A stretch of DNA of 64,000 nucleotides, from contig NC_067482.1 of assembly GCF_947179515.1 (NCBI RefSeq), positions 72,579,811 through 72,643,810 on the forward strand, given 5' to 3'. How positions within the stretch are numbered: position 1 is the first letter of the stretch; each line of letters begins with the position of its first letter. The position numbers and the translations under genes were made by a program. This DNA comes from Apodemus sylvaticus (taxonomy: Eukaryota; Chordata; Mammalia; Rodentia; Muridae). Positions 32,567 through 43,475 of this stretch are shown here, in pieces. Below the pieces are notes generated by a model that had not been told where the DNA came from, did not search any database, and was given only the letters and a program-made list of their open reading frames with translations.

Positions 32567-32729
32567 ACTAGGTATGGGCCGGGTAGTGGTGGTGCATCCC
32601 TGTAATCCCAGCACTTGGAAGGCAGAGGCAAGCGGATTTCTGAGATTTCTGAGTTCGAGGCCAGCCTGGTCTACAGAGTGAGTTCCAGGACAGTCAGGGC
32701 TATACAGAGAAACCCTGTCTCGAAAAACC

Positions 32730-32760
<31 letters not shown>

Positions 32761-32767
32761 AGGTATG
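32567..32767 (+). mobile_element. young B1 SINE with long A tail and target duplication
   Basis: Near-consensus B1 (32577-32757) starting ggccgggtagtggtggtgca, with a tail of about 28 A. It is flanked by the 10-bp repeat actaggtatg (32567-32576 and 32758-32767). It has an extra internal 9-bp duplication (atttctgag twice, near 32636-32653) not found in the consensus. Confidence 0.95.
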
Positions 32768-33840
32768 ATTTTATATATAAAAGTTAACAAAGTTTGACAA
32801 CTACTGAATGAAACCAGCTCTAAAAAAGCAGTAATTTATTTCTATGGAATAAAACTCAACCTTAAATTTGCCTAGTCATTTAGTTTCAGAAAGATACAGA
32901 GGTTGAACCTAGCCCCACAGAGACTTGATGTACCAGGGTGGGAAGATACCCCACCCACTCAGTGGAGAAAGAGGGGGAATTGAAGGAAGGGATGCATGAA
33001 GGGGTGAGTGGGAGAGGCAGTGAGTGGGATGGTTGCGAGCCATCTATAATGCTGGGAATTGAACTCAGGACCTCTTGAAGAACAGCCAGTGCTCTTAACC
33101 ACTGAGCCACCTCTCCAGCCTCATTGTTCACTTTTTTAGATGTCTAGAAGGCTATATTTTCTACACACATAGTCTCAGGCACTTAGGAGTTTGAGAGCCA
33201 TATTTCCACATGGTATAATTTGACGGGACAGGAAATGATTCATGTGTTGACTCCTTTTGTTAATTTATTACTATTATTATTACTTTTAAAAAAATCATTT
33301 GACTCATATTGACTTAGGGTGAGGGGTTCTGGATATTAATACTAAGATTGGCTGCTACTGTCCACTAGAGACCACACTTCATAAGACACCTTGATGCATT
33401 TGAATTTCAGGTGAATGACACCCATTTTTTTATTTTATTTTATTTTTTTTAGCACAAGTATGTCCCACGTATTGTACACACAGCTTCACTGTTCAGAAAA
33501 GACCAGGCAGCTCCGGGCGTCGTGGGCATGAATTGTATTTTCAGATTCACTGTTTCTGCTATCTTTTTACCTGTAATAACCTGGCTTAGATGGACTGTAG
33601 TTTATCATTCACATCCTTCAAGGTGTGGCTGTTACTCCCCCAATAACAGATGCTGAAGCTGGGAACAGTCTGCTGGGTCATTCATGCTAAATAACTGGAT
33701 TCCTGCAGAGCATAATACGGAGACTTGAAACTAGCTCAGACTGTCAGAACCCTCTGGGCAAGCCCTTATGATTTCAAAGTTGAGTGAAGAGCGCATGGAA
33801 GCAGATGGACAGACAACACACTGATTGGATGGAACAGGCT
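32768..33840. other. intergenic with a B2 head
   Basis: An antisense B2 5' part lies at 33030-33121. A/T-rich runs lie at 33260-33300 and 33425-33452. The rest shows nothing recognisable. Confidence 0.7.
33030..33121 (-). repeat. B2 SINE 5' part, antisense
   Basis: gggaattgaactcaggacct, cagtgctcttaaccactgag and ccacctctccagcc are the reversed B2 head. The 3' half is missing. Confidence 0.85.
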
Positions 33841-35945
33841 GCCTCAGGAAGCGTTGGGCAGCTTGTGCCTGTGAGTATACAGAAAGCAGGTACCAGCTCC
33901 ACGGTTAGGTTGGCGATGACCGAGCGAATGGACCATTTGAAGGCCTATGGGTAGTATGTGGAAGCCAGGCAAAGTGGTGCAGCACCTGTAGGTACCTCGA
34001 GGGGAGTCATCACTCGTGATAGTGTGCAGCATAAAAGCACAAGAGAGAGAGCTTGTAAGTGGGGCAGTGGGGAATGGAGTTCTGTAGAGCCTCCCACTGG
34101 CCAAACTGAACTGTCAGGGGCCTGGTACACAGAGAACCCTAAGTTCCATGATAGGGGGACCCCTTGCCTAAGACACTCAGGTGCACAGAAAGCTAGAGCA
34201 ACCCAGAACCTTTGCTAATGGAGGCTCCTGCTTCAGCCCCTGCTTCAGTAGCACCATCTCTAACTCATATGGTTCCATCCTCCATGGCTCTATCTGAATT
34301 CTGCAAAGGATGGTGAAGGAGGAAGAAGGACATGTGGGTTTCAGGGAGGGAAATCATCTTTCCGGAGTGATGGCTGAGTCCCTTAGATCTCACTAGCCAG
34401 AGCTGGGCCACTCTAGGGAAAGAGTGCCCAAGCAAGTGACCTGGTGTCTGAACAGAACCAACAAAGGCAACACATACTCAACCAATGTGGCTACAGACTA
34501 AGGTGTGGCCTCAAACCTGGATGTCACCAGCCCGTGAGCATGCTTGCTAGCACAGCGGAACCTGTCCTGTGCTAACATACAAAAAGGAAGAGAGAAAAAC
34601 ATGTGCCAGGGGTTTAGCAGTGTCTGCAACAGTCATGTCGGCTTCCATCATTGCAAAATGAGAGCCAGAGCAGCACACACCTCGTGGGGCCGTGCAGGGT
34701 CTACTTGCGACACTCCAGGTAAAGCCCTAACTGGGGCCTGACCCACAAACTTCAGACCTTGCCGTTGTTCCTGGACGTGTGAAAGGTGCTGGCGAGAATG
34801 GACTAATGTCTACATGACAGCGTGGTGGTGGAGGGCACAGAAGAGCTGACCGACGAACGATAGTCAAGAGTGAGCCGGCCAACAGGAGGGGCCTGGGGAA
34901 GTCCAGGAGTGTTCCTGAGTCTGCTGGCACAGGAGGCTCTCCCATACGTGTACCAGTGTATGGGAAAGCCCAACGCACACCCCCCACCCCCGGGGTCTCC
35001 AGCCTTTCCCGCTTTTCTTCCTCTCCCCTTTCCTTTTGCAGCATCTACATCATCCTACTGGGACGTGACACTCTCTGACGAGCCGAGCACTGATCTGCTT
35101 GCTAGTCACTCGGATGATAAGCCTGTCTCAGTGCTTGCATTAAATGCCTATGAGATGCATCTGTGACCCGAAGCAAAGCTGTCCTGTTGCTGTCCCCGTT
35201 CCAGTCCAAATGGTCTGAGCACATCTCTCAACTAGTTGACGTGTCCTTAATAGGAACCCCAGACATTGCCTCACTTGGGGCCCATTTTTCTGCTCTTGTG
35301 ATATAATATCTAAGACCTTTTTTAAAAAAATTAATTTTTAAAAGCAAGTCTAAAATGTTATTTTTGATTGACAACTTGTTTGGATTAAGTAACGCCTAGG
35401 GTATTAATAAGGAACACGTCTGAGCGTGTCTGTGGGGGCATTTCCAGAAGGACCCGCTAAGGGTGAACGACTGCCCTGAACGTAGGTGGCACTGTCCAAT
35501 GGACTGGATCTCCAAATTAATACAAAGTGAGATAGGAATAAAATGAGTGCTGGAATCCTCACATGTCTGTCCCCCATTCCCTGAGTGGTTCCTGGACCCA
35601 TATCCTGTTGTCACGAACTGCTGTGGGCACAGTGGTCTTTGTACTCACAGAGAAGCACTCAGAAAACCATGAAGTCACGAGGGGGTGGGTGTCTCCTCAA
35701 TGGGGGAGATAGAAATCAGACACCTGCATCCTATCCAGAAAGCTGAGAGTGGATTTTGCTAATGACCTGGTGACCTTGCTAAGGAGAGGCAGACCTCACC
35801 CAGATTTCCCAGAGCGATCACTTCAGAGTCACCCAGTTGACAGTCAGTCTGCAGGAGGTTTCATTCTTATCTCTTCACAGGTTCCCTTCCTAATATGACC
35901 CCATCAGGGACCCCCTCAGTGAACTCTACCATACCTGACCCACTC
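33841..35945. other. intergenic, unique sequence without a recognisable gene
   Basis: No transposon was identified by eye. There is a small perfect hairpin at 34937-34962 (tcccatac ... gtatggga) and a pyrimidine-rich tract at 34995-35040. Short frames only. Confidence 0.65.
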
Positions 35946-35954
35946 TGAAAAAAG

Positions 35955-36012
35955 TATCCTTTTTTTATTAGATGTATTTTTTATTTACATTTCAAATGAT
36001 TTCCCCTTTTCC
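35955..36012 (-). repeat. L1 3' UTR fragment, antisense
   Basis: ttattagatgtattttttat then tttacatttcaaatgatttc matches the reversed 3' end of mouse L1. Confidence 0.6.
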
Positions 36013-36039
36013 CTATTTTTTTTTAAAAAAGGAGTTTTT

Positions 36040-36258
36040 AGATTATTTTATTTTACTCCACATATATAAGTGTCTTGCATGTGTGTGTGTGTGTGTGTGT
36101 GTGTGTGCCATGTGTAGTGTGCTCAGGGGAGTTAGAAGAGAGCATTGGATCTCCTGGAATGGGAGTTATAGTTGGTTATAAGCCAACAGTGGGTGCTGAG
36201 AACGCAACCCAAATCCTCTGCAAAAGCAGCTTAATCTCCCGGCCTTCTCTTTAGCCCC
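36040..36258 (-). repeat. B3 SINE, antisense, with internal (TG)n
   Basis: agattattttattttact, a (TG)n tract (36079-36107), agagagcattggatctcctg, gtgggtgctgagaacgcaac and a degraded head before ctttagcccc fit a reversed B3. Confidence 0.75.
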
Positions 36259-36869
36259 TTCCACCGCGAGCCAGAACGCAGTCTTCCCTTAAGTTGCTTC
36301 CATCAGATGTTTTGTCCCAGCAAATAAGAAAGTAACTAAACCACTTTCTCTACATGATTCTCATCCGTTTCAGGGTTCAGATCTCGGCTTGGGCCTTGAG
36401 CACACTCCTGTTTGCTGCAAGCCCTGTAGCTCCCATGTAGCTCCGGGCTGATTCCTGAGAGCAGCTCCTTCAGTCTCTGCACTCCTGACATGGTGTCCAC
36501 ATGATGGGCTGAGACTTGGCTCCTGCAGGATGCTTAGCAGCCCCACCCTACCCCACCCCCAACGTCTGAGCACCAGATGCCAGTAGCTCTCTGACTTAGA
36601 GATTGCACCAGAAATATCTCCCTGCATCACTAATTGAAGAAGGATCCCTTTTATTTTTAAAAAGCCGACAGTGCTGGCAGGAAACAGAGTGTCATGAGAC
36701 TAATGGATTGAAAGAATTAGAAGAGGGATTTATTCATTCAGTCACCTATTCGAAGTTTACTAGGGGCAGCGCAGTGGGGTTGAAGGAGCAGAGGGCCAAG
36801 CTGTGAAAGATGTGGGACTGACCAGGTGAAGGAGAGGCGGCTGGACAGTTTGCAAAAATGGTGAAGGCC
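36259..36869. other. intergenic, nothing recognised
   Basis: Unique sequence without a clear repeat or gene. Confidence 0.6.
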
Positions 36870-37044
36870 GAACAGGGGAGAAAGTGCTGGCATTCCTTCT
36901 AGGCTCCACCCCACAGTTACCTGGCAACAGCCAGGTGTCCTTGACTCACTATAAAAGGGGCTGCTTGCCCCCTCTGTCCCTTGTCCTCATTCCCCTTCCC
37001 CCTCTCAGTCTCCAAGTGTTCACGGCTGGTCCTCCTCCTTTTCT

Positions 37045-37139
<95 letters not shown>

Positions 37140-37440
37140 CCTCCTCCTCCTCCTCCTCCTCCTCCTTCTCCTTCTTCTTCTTCTTCTTCTTCTTCTTCTT
37201 CTCCTCCTCCTCCTCCTCCTCCTCCTCCTTCTCCTTCCCTTCTCTCTTTCTCTCTCTCCCTCTCTCTCCTTTTCTCTGTCTTTACTACCCCCTCAACTCC
37301 CCCTCCCCGTTCCCTAAACTATTCTATATGGTACCGATTGAGTGGCTGGGGAGAAGGGGTGCCTCAGCATGGGCCCACAGAGGCACCCCCTTCCCTTCCC
37401 CCCACCAATATCCCAGGCTTCTTTTTCTTTTTGAATAAAA
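36870..37440 (+). mobile_element. LTR-like element with TATA box and expanded polypyrimidine tract
   Basis: Order: ctaggctccaccccacag, ttacctggcaacagccaggt, TATA box (actataaaagggg near 36950), a long pyrimidine tract (37031-37278), then ggggtgcctcagcatgggcc and AATAAA (37433-37438). A copy in the opposite orientation at 40615-41010 shares all these landmarks. The TATA-to-AATAAA layout suggests a solo LTR. There is no coding region. Family name not assigned. Confidence 0.6.
37031..37278. repeat. (TTTC)n(CTC)n(TTC)n polypyrimidine tract
   Basis: About 24 TTTC units followed by CTC and TTC triplets, nearly 250 bases with almost no purine on the + strand. It can form triplex (H-DNA). The long Ser/Phe/Leu/Pro frames over it are artefacts. 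Confidence 0.95.
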
Positions 37441-37952
37441 CGCAACAGAAAGTGGAAGCAGAGGACACGGAACTGAGGCTGAAGAAAAGCAGCTGAGTAA
37501 CACCAGACAAGAGACAAGACGTTTCCTGTGGCTACAACCATTAGAGGACACTGCCGAGCCTTTGGGGGCGAGGGCCTCAGGAGCTGTAATGGCAGTCACT
37601 CTCAAGGGCAGAGGAATCTTGATACCCAGGCCTGCCTAGACGCTGTGATTCCTCCTGCTGTCAAGGAATCCAGAATTCTTAAAGGCCCCAACGAGATGGG
37701 TAACATCCAAGGGCAACATAAGACAACGTAACACTAGAGGGCACCACCTGCTGCTGTGGTGCTATCCATAAGAAGTCACAAACGCTGCGAAAGCCCAGAG
37801 TCTCCTCCAGGGCCATGCAGTCTCTATCTGGGGGAAAGAAAAGGACTCCAGGCAAGCCGATCGGCGACAGTGAAGCAGGCAGCAAATGATTGGAGTCCAG
37901 TCTGTGAACCGCATCCAAAGATTCACCCTTACTATGTCAGGAGTCGTCAGCC
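37441..37952. other. intergenic, nothing recognised
   Basis: Unique-looking sequence between two LTR-type copies. No gene. Confidence 0.6.
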
Positions 37953-38443
37953 GTCATTAGGTCTCTGTTGCTGTGCTAAAACAACACTGGTCAGAAGCAA
38001 CTCAGGAAGGAGGGAGCCTATTTCATTTACAGGTTACAGTGCATATCCAGGAAGGCAGAACAGGAGCTCAGGCAGGAACCTGGAGGCAGGTTTTGGAGCA
38101 GGGGCCATGGAAGAGCACTGCTTACTGGCGTCTTCCTCGTGGCTTGTTGAACCTGCTTTCTTTAAGTACCAGGTCACCAGCCCCGGCCCCACCAGCCTGT
38201 ACAAACAGAACCTAAGAGCAGGAGAAAGGCAGGTTTGCCCCCCACCTCTCTTCTCCTTTCTCCTCTCTTCCCTCTCTCTCCTCCTCCATCCCACCCCGCC
38301 CACCCTGCCCAGGGCTAGGACATTAATCTCAGATATGGGAGGTCCTGGTCCTTGGGACTTCAGAATTTACATTGGTCATGCCTCCACCCCAGCCTACAAC
38401 TTGAGCCTCAGATTGTTGGTGTGCCTGGCACTCAGGATTTAAA
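37953..38443 (-). mobile_element. MaLR-type LTR, antisense, diverged
   Basis: Starts ttaggtctctgttgctgtgc and contains ggaacctggaggcagg and gcaggggccatggaagagc, then a pyrimidine-rich part (38237-38300) not typical of the family. The 3' part is uncertain. Confidence 0.5.
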
Positions 38444-38531
38444 GCTAACATTGATTTTTCTATTACTGGATTTCCCTAGGTTTCCAGTTTCTGGAACTTC
38501 TTAGTCTCTGTGATCACAGAGCCTACACTCC

Positions 38532-39110
38532 TGTCTTAGGCAATGTTCTATTGCTGTAAAAAGATACCATGACCACAGATATGTCTATTAAAGAAGCATT
38601 TAATCAGGGCTGGCAGTTTCAGAGGTTTAGTTCATTTTCATCATGGCAGGAAGCAAGGTGGAATGCAGGCAGGCAAGGTGCTAGAGAAGTAGCTCCAAAG
38701 TTCTATATCCGCGTCTGTAAGCCTACATCCGCATCTGTAAGCCTACATCCGCATCTGTAAGCCTACATCCGCATCTGTAAGCCTACATCCACATCTGTAA
38801 GCCTACATCCGCATCTGTAAGCCTGCATCCGCATCTGTAAGCCTACAACCGCATCTGTAAGCCTGCATCCGCATCTGTAAGCCTACATCCGCATCTGTAA
38901 GCCTACATCCACATCTGTAAGCATCAGGAAGGGAGAGCCACTGGGCTTGACTTGAGCTTTTGAAAGCCCCAGTGATGTACTTCCTCCAACAAGTCTACAC
39001 CTACTCCAACAGTGCCACTTTCCTAATCCCTCTCCAGTAGTACCACTTCCTAATCATCAAGCATTCAACTAGAAGAGACTATGGGGGCCATTTTTATTCC
39101 AACGACCACA
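38532..39110 (-). mobile_element. MaLR-type LTR, antisense, carrying a minisatellite
   Basis: ttctattgctgtaaaaagat, accatgaccac, cagaggtttagttcattttc and, after the minisatellite, tacttcctccaacaagtcta follow the family layout seen at 41404 and 55591. The copy is interrupted at 38703-38922 by tandem units. Confidence 0.6.
38703..38922. repeat. 20-bp minisatellite, 11 copies
   Basis: Unit CCTACATCCGCATCTGTAAG with a few point variants (cgt, aca, tgc, caacc). Each unit carries a CpG. It lies inside an LTR copy. Confidence 0.97.
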
Positions 39111-40280
39111 ATCCCACAATAGCTGCCCTCACACACAACCTTTGTATTATCCTCTTGCTTTTGCTTTTCTGGAGACCCCTGACTCATACAATACTTAATA
39201 ACATGATTAGACTCCCATACTTTTTGGTGTACATCAGTTACACTTAATTTATGTCTTATCTTTATGAGGCACTTTTCAAAGGGCTCTTTAAGCTTAGGAA
39301 GTGATACATATGGCCTAGTTTATTAATATACTGTCAATATATAGAAAAATTTTGTGGGACAAGAACCTTAAGCTTTAAGTTTCCTATCTTACTGCCAATC
39401 TAATGAAAGCTCGCACTCACAGGACAGCCTCAGGCCGGGTCTCCAAGGCTGTTGTTCCAAGGAACCTGGATTTCTAACAGATTCGATATCCACCTTGGTA
39501 TCAGACAAGAAAGAGAAGTGACTGTCTGGGTTCTCTGCCACTTTTCCCTCTGAAGAATACACAGATTTAATATGGGAATATTTGTGAGACTAGAATGAAG
39601 GGCCTTTCTCAGCTTCTTATACACCTCAGCCAGCAGCAGCCTTGTCTCTTGGCCTTCTGCCTGGGGCTCTTTAAAACTTCCTAGGAAGGCTGAAAGAGAC
39701 AGTGCCTTGGCTGGCATTGGTTCTGGGAGCCTGCAGGGGCACAGTAGGAGTAATACCTGCCTTTGATCTCTCCTGTGTTAAAAGGACAATCTAGCAGGTA
39801 ACTGCTCAGCAATTACGCTATTTAGATTGAGAAGAGACAATTGCTTCCCCCCAGGGCTCACCTCCTTTGGAGAAATCTCCTTTTACTATTAAAAGATGAT
39901 CATCCCAGCTCAGAGGAATGGGCCGTGGCCTGACAGCTTGGTTTCCCCAGCCCTATCCTTCCTATGTTTTCCTATTCCCCACTGTTCTCTCAATCTCTGT
40001 CAAGGACTTGCTCCCCTTCTGTCTTTCCAGGCATCTGCTGGGAGCTCACCTCAGGGCACTAGAATCTCATATCTTAAGAAGGGTGGGCTTTTACCCAGGT
40101 AGTCTCAAAGTATGTCTCTTACCATTGGAATCTGCAACCTACCCAACTGTAGCTGTTTGTCACTGTCAGTAACAAGGACACATGCACCCCTTGCACCAGA
40201 CCACCCCACTTCTATGCCTGAGCCAACAGAGTTTTCAGGCACCAAAAGACAGGGCTACTGGCATTTTCTTTGATTCTGTG
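39111..40280. other. intergenic, nothing recognised
   Basis: No clear transposon or gene. Short unsupported frames only. Confidence 0.6.
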
Positions 40281-40295
40281 GTTTCTCTTTTTACC

Positions 40296-40332
40296 TATAC
40301 ATACATACATACATACATACATACATACATAA
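40296..40332. repeat. (CATA)n microsatellite
   Basis: About nine CATA units. Confidence 0.95.
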
Positions 40333-40439
40333 GAGGGTGGGTTGGAGGTGCACGCAAACGTGTGGTGAGGTGACATGGCCCTAATTGTTTTCAGAAATTT
40401 CTTGAAAACCCCCTTTTATTATCATTTAATATATATTTA

Positions 40440-40535
40440 TTCATTTATTTATGATGTCTGAGACAGCATCTGGTGGCGATCTTCCTGCCTCAGTCCCCCG
40501 AGAGCTGGGATTATAAACATACTCCAACATGCTCA
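40440..40535 (-). repeat. old B1-like fragment, antisense
   Basis: gatgtctgagacagcatctg then cgatcttcctgcctcagtcc and gagctgggattataaac resemble a reversed, decayed B1/PB1. Confidence 0.5.
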
Positions 40536-40614
40536 ACACATAACCCCCTTTTCAAGCCACTTTAACTTAGAAGCAAGTGATTAATTGCCACAGAATTCTT
40601 CTTGTTGAGTTTTA

Positions 40615-40800
40615 TAAAAAGAAAAAGAGGCCAGGGATATGTTTGGTGGACGAGCAGTATGATGCGGGGGAAGGGGTGCCTCTGCGGGGGTGGGGGAGGG
40701 AGGATGGGGGCATTCTTTCCCGTGAGGGACCAGTCACATGATGAGTATAGTATAGAAATAGAGTTTATTTAGGGCATGGGGAGGGGAGATGAGGGGGTAG

Positions 40801-40853
<53 letters not shown>

Positions 40854-41010
40854 GGGCGAGGGAAATGGGGACAGAAGGGACAGAGGGGGAAGAGGGTAGG
40901 AGAGCAAGAGAAGAGAGTGAGGAGGGGCAAGAAGCCCCTTGTATAGTAAGTCAGGCACACCTGGCTATGCTGGGTAACTGTGGGGCGGAGCCTAGATGAA
41001 ATGCTAACAT
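40615..41010 (-). mobile_element. LTR-like element, antisense, with expanded (GA)n
   Basis: Reverse-complement relative of 36870-37440. From its 5' end it reads ctaggctccgccccacag, ttacccagcatagccaggtg, an eroded TATA (actatacaagggg), a pyrimidine tract and AATAAA (the + strand shows tttatt near 40766). It is purine-rich on the + strand. Confidence 0.6.
40801..40851. repeat. (GA)n microsatellite
   Basis: About 24 GA units within the purine-rich part of the LTR-like element. Confidence 0.95.
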
Positions 41011-41403
41011 TTCTCTTGTATCTTTACGTATCCATTACTTCACAAGTGTTACAGTATTTTACGATCCCATCTTTGCAATGCCAAAAATGCAATAGGGAAA
41101 TCCTTCTACTTCTTGTCTACAAGATACTTAGCTGTCATTTTGTATATATTCTTTAAGGTGTCAAAGTTATTCATCATCTAAAGAAATTAATCCATTGGCC
41201 ATTTTTTATTGTTTTTTTTTTTTAATAAAGTTTGGTTCTTACATGCTGTTTCTATATTTCACCTGAAGCATGTTCTACTTGGTGAGATTTCTATAAATGG
41301 GAGATCTATTCAGGAAGGCATTGGAGTGAGAAAAATAAAACCAGGGCAATACTTTTAGGAAAGAAGAGGTGGGGGTGGGGATAACAAGGTGAGTGAGTTT
41401 TGT
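41011..41403. other. intergenic, nothing recognised
   Basis: A/T-rich sequence with a T run (41211-41223). No gene or clear repeat. Confidence 0.6.
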
Positions 41404-41802
41404 CTTCAGGTTTCATTGCTGTGAAGAGACACCATGACCATGGCAACTCTTATAAGAACAAACATTTCATTGGGGCTGGCTTACAGTTTGGGAGGTTCAA
41501 TCCATTATCATCATGACAGGAAGCATGGCAGCATCCAGGCAGACACGATGCTGAAGAAGGAGCTGAGAGTTTTACATATCGATCTGAAGACAGTCAGAAG
41601 GAGACTGTCCTCTGCAAGCAGCCAGGAAGAGGCTCTGATCCCACACTGGGTGGAGCTTAGGCATGAGAGAGCTCAAAGCCCATCCCCACAGAGACACAAT
41701 CCTTCCAACAAGGCCACACCTCCTAACAGTGCCATTCCCTGTGGGCCAAGCATTCAAACACATGAATCTATGGGGGAGGGGGGCAAAACCTATTCAAAAC
41801 AC
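41404..41802 (-). mobile_element. MaLR-type LTR, antisense
   Basis: Well-preserved copy: gtttcattgctgtgaagaga, caccatgaccatggcaactc, ccattatcatcatgacagga, agcatggcagcatccaggca and caaggccacacctcctaaca. It is the best reference in the window for the family. No coding content. Confidence 0.65.
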
Positions 41803-42843
41803 TGCAGGTTATGTTCCAGCACCCTTTATGAACAGTAAAATATTTTCTACTAGTGAAGAACACTACCACAAAAGTCTAAGAGCTAAAACCATAGAGCTTG
41901 TCCCCTTATAATTCCCATGGACTTGAGTGGGCAGAGCTCAGCCGTGACCTCTCCCAAACCGAGTTCTCTGAGTTTCCAGTAGGCAGATGCTCTGAGGGCT
42001 TCCTTTTCTGGCTGTCTGTGGAATGGAAAAGCCTCTTCAGTTTCTTGCAGGCAGCTGGTTCAAGGGCTATAGTTTCATATAGGTAACTAGTCTGAGGGCC
42101 ATAATGTTTTGCTGGCCACACAGACTGGAGACAACCTTTCAGTTTCCTGACACATGGCTGCTACTTGAGGTGGCTCACTTCAAGTGACTTGCTTCTTCAC
42201 AGCCTGAGGGAGAGTCTCCAGCAAGATGGACGCCAGTCTTGTGCAGCTTAACTGCATGGATGCCTCTCACACACATTCTGTGTGTCTAAAAGCAGGCCAG
42301 AGGTTCTACCCACACTCCAGGGAAAAGCATCCTCCCAGCATGCACTCCAGGAACCTGTCCTAACCACCTGCTACACACTGGCTCATTCAGATAGTTCTTG
42401 TGCTGTGTATGTGTGTATTTCATAATTGGTTTTTAGCCCAAAATAGGTTTCACATTTTTTAATATGTTAAACTCTGAAGCCAGTTTCTAAAAGCAATTGA
42501 TTTGGATCTGAGAAGGCCTAGGCCTAGGTGAGCACAAATGTACCTCACTACTGTGGGCAGCGTAGTGAGGCTGGGGTAAAATCTGCCATTAACACAGGTG
42601 CCCAGTAGCTGATTCTGTTCAGAAGCATCAGAAGTTGCCATGAGATTGGAAGTTTCAGGGAATTCTGCAGGGTTCACTCAGAATGTGTGAATTGTTTAGA
42701 AATGACGCTCATGACTAATTCTGATTTGAAAAATAGTAAGAAGATATTTTAAATTATCACCAGTTTGCAGAAAAATAACATTGTACAGTATTTGCCATGT
42801 GCCCAGACCAAAGGCTGAACACATCTGTTCCTCCAACCCCACT
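41803..42843. other. intergenic, nothing recognised
   Basis: Unique-looking sequence. The phrase cctgagggccat-like recurrences at 41990-42170 are loose only. Confidence 0.55.
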
Positions 42844-42868
42844 GTGTGTGTGTGTGTGTGTGTGTGTG
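42844..42868. repeat. (TG)n microsatellite
   Basis: About 12 TG units. Confidence 0.93.
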
Positions 42869-42869
42869 A

Positions 42870-43155
42870 AGACAAAATACTGGAGGCTGGATAATTTGTA
42901 AAGACAAGAAGTTCATTTAGCACACAGTTTGGAAGATGGAAAACTCAAGATCAGGCGGTCTCGTTTCTGAGACAAAGAAGCCACATGCTTCACAACAGGG
43001 TGAATGAGCTCCTATGGCAGAAGTGCCTGTCAGCAGAGAGATAGGAGGGGACAAGCAGCTCCAGGTCATCTAACAGCCTGCTCCAGGGAAAGCAAACCCA
43101 GCCTCCAAGAAAGACATCAATCCTTCTGAAAGGCTCCATCTCCTGGACTAGTTAG
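42870..43155 (-). repeat. possible MaLR-type LTR part, antisense
   Basis: gaggctggataatttgtaaa followed by aagttcatttagcacacagt resembles the antisense 3' end of mammalian MaLR LTRs. Diverged. Confidence 0.4.
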
Positions 43156-43475
43156 CCTTGACAGTCAACTTGTGAACTGAAAATTATTTGAGATTAGTGA
43201 AGTGCTCTTGGGTGTGTCTGGGAAGATAGCTGTGGAAGGGAGACCTCACCCTACATTTGGGTGGCTTTTTCCTATGGCCTGGGATCACGGATGAAATAAA
43301 AGGGGGGGAAGGGAAGAAGAGACTTAGGCACTTCAGCCATGATGCTCCCTCTACATTCCAAAGGCCCAGAAACAAGGAACCTACCCCCAATGGAGTGAGC
43401 CCCCTGAAACCATGAGCCAGAATAAACTTGTTGCCAAGAAGTTATTTACACTGGGAAAAGTGTGACTGACTGCTG
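43156..43475 (+). mobile_element. MaLR-type LTR, sense
   Basis: Starts like ccttgacagtcaacttgtga and contains a poly(A)-signal region (ccatgagccagaataaactt). Orientation is opposite to the copies at 41404 and 38532. Confidence 0.5.

Noticed and set aside
36884..37496. Ser/Phe/Pro-rich frames of 184 and 171 codons
   Set aside because: They are translations of the TTTC/CTC simple repeat.
37756..38442. 228-codon frame on +
   Set aside because: It covers an antisense LTR copy and a pyrimidine-rich stretch, with no recognisable protein.
38703..38922. CRISPR-like array
   Set aside because: Units are contiguous 20-mers with no spacers, in a mammalian genome. It is a minisatellite.
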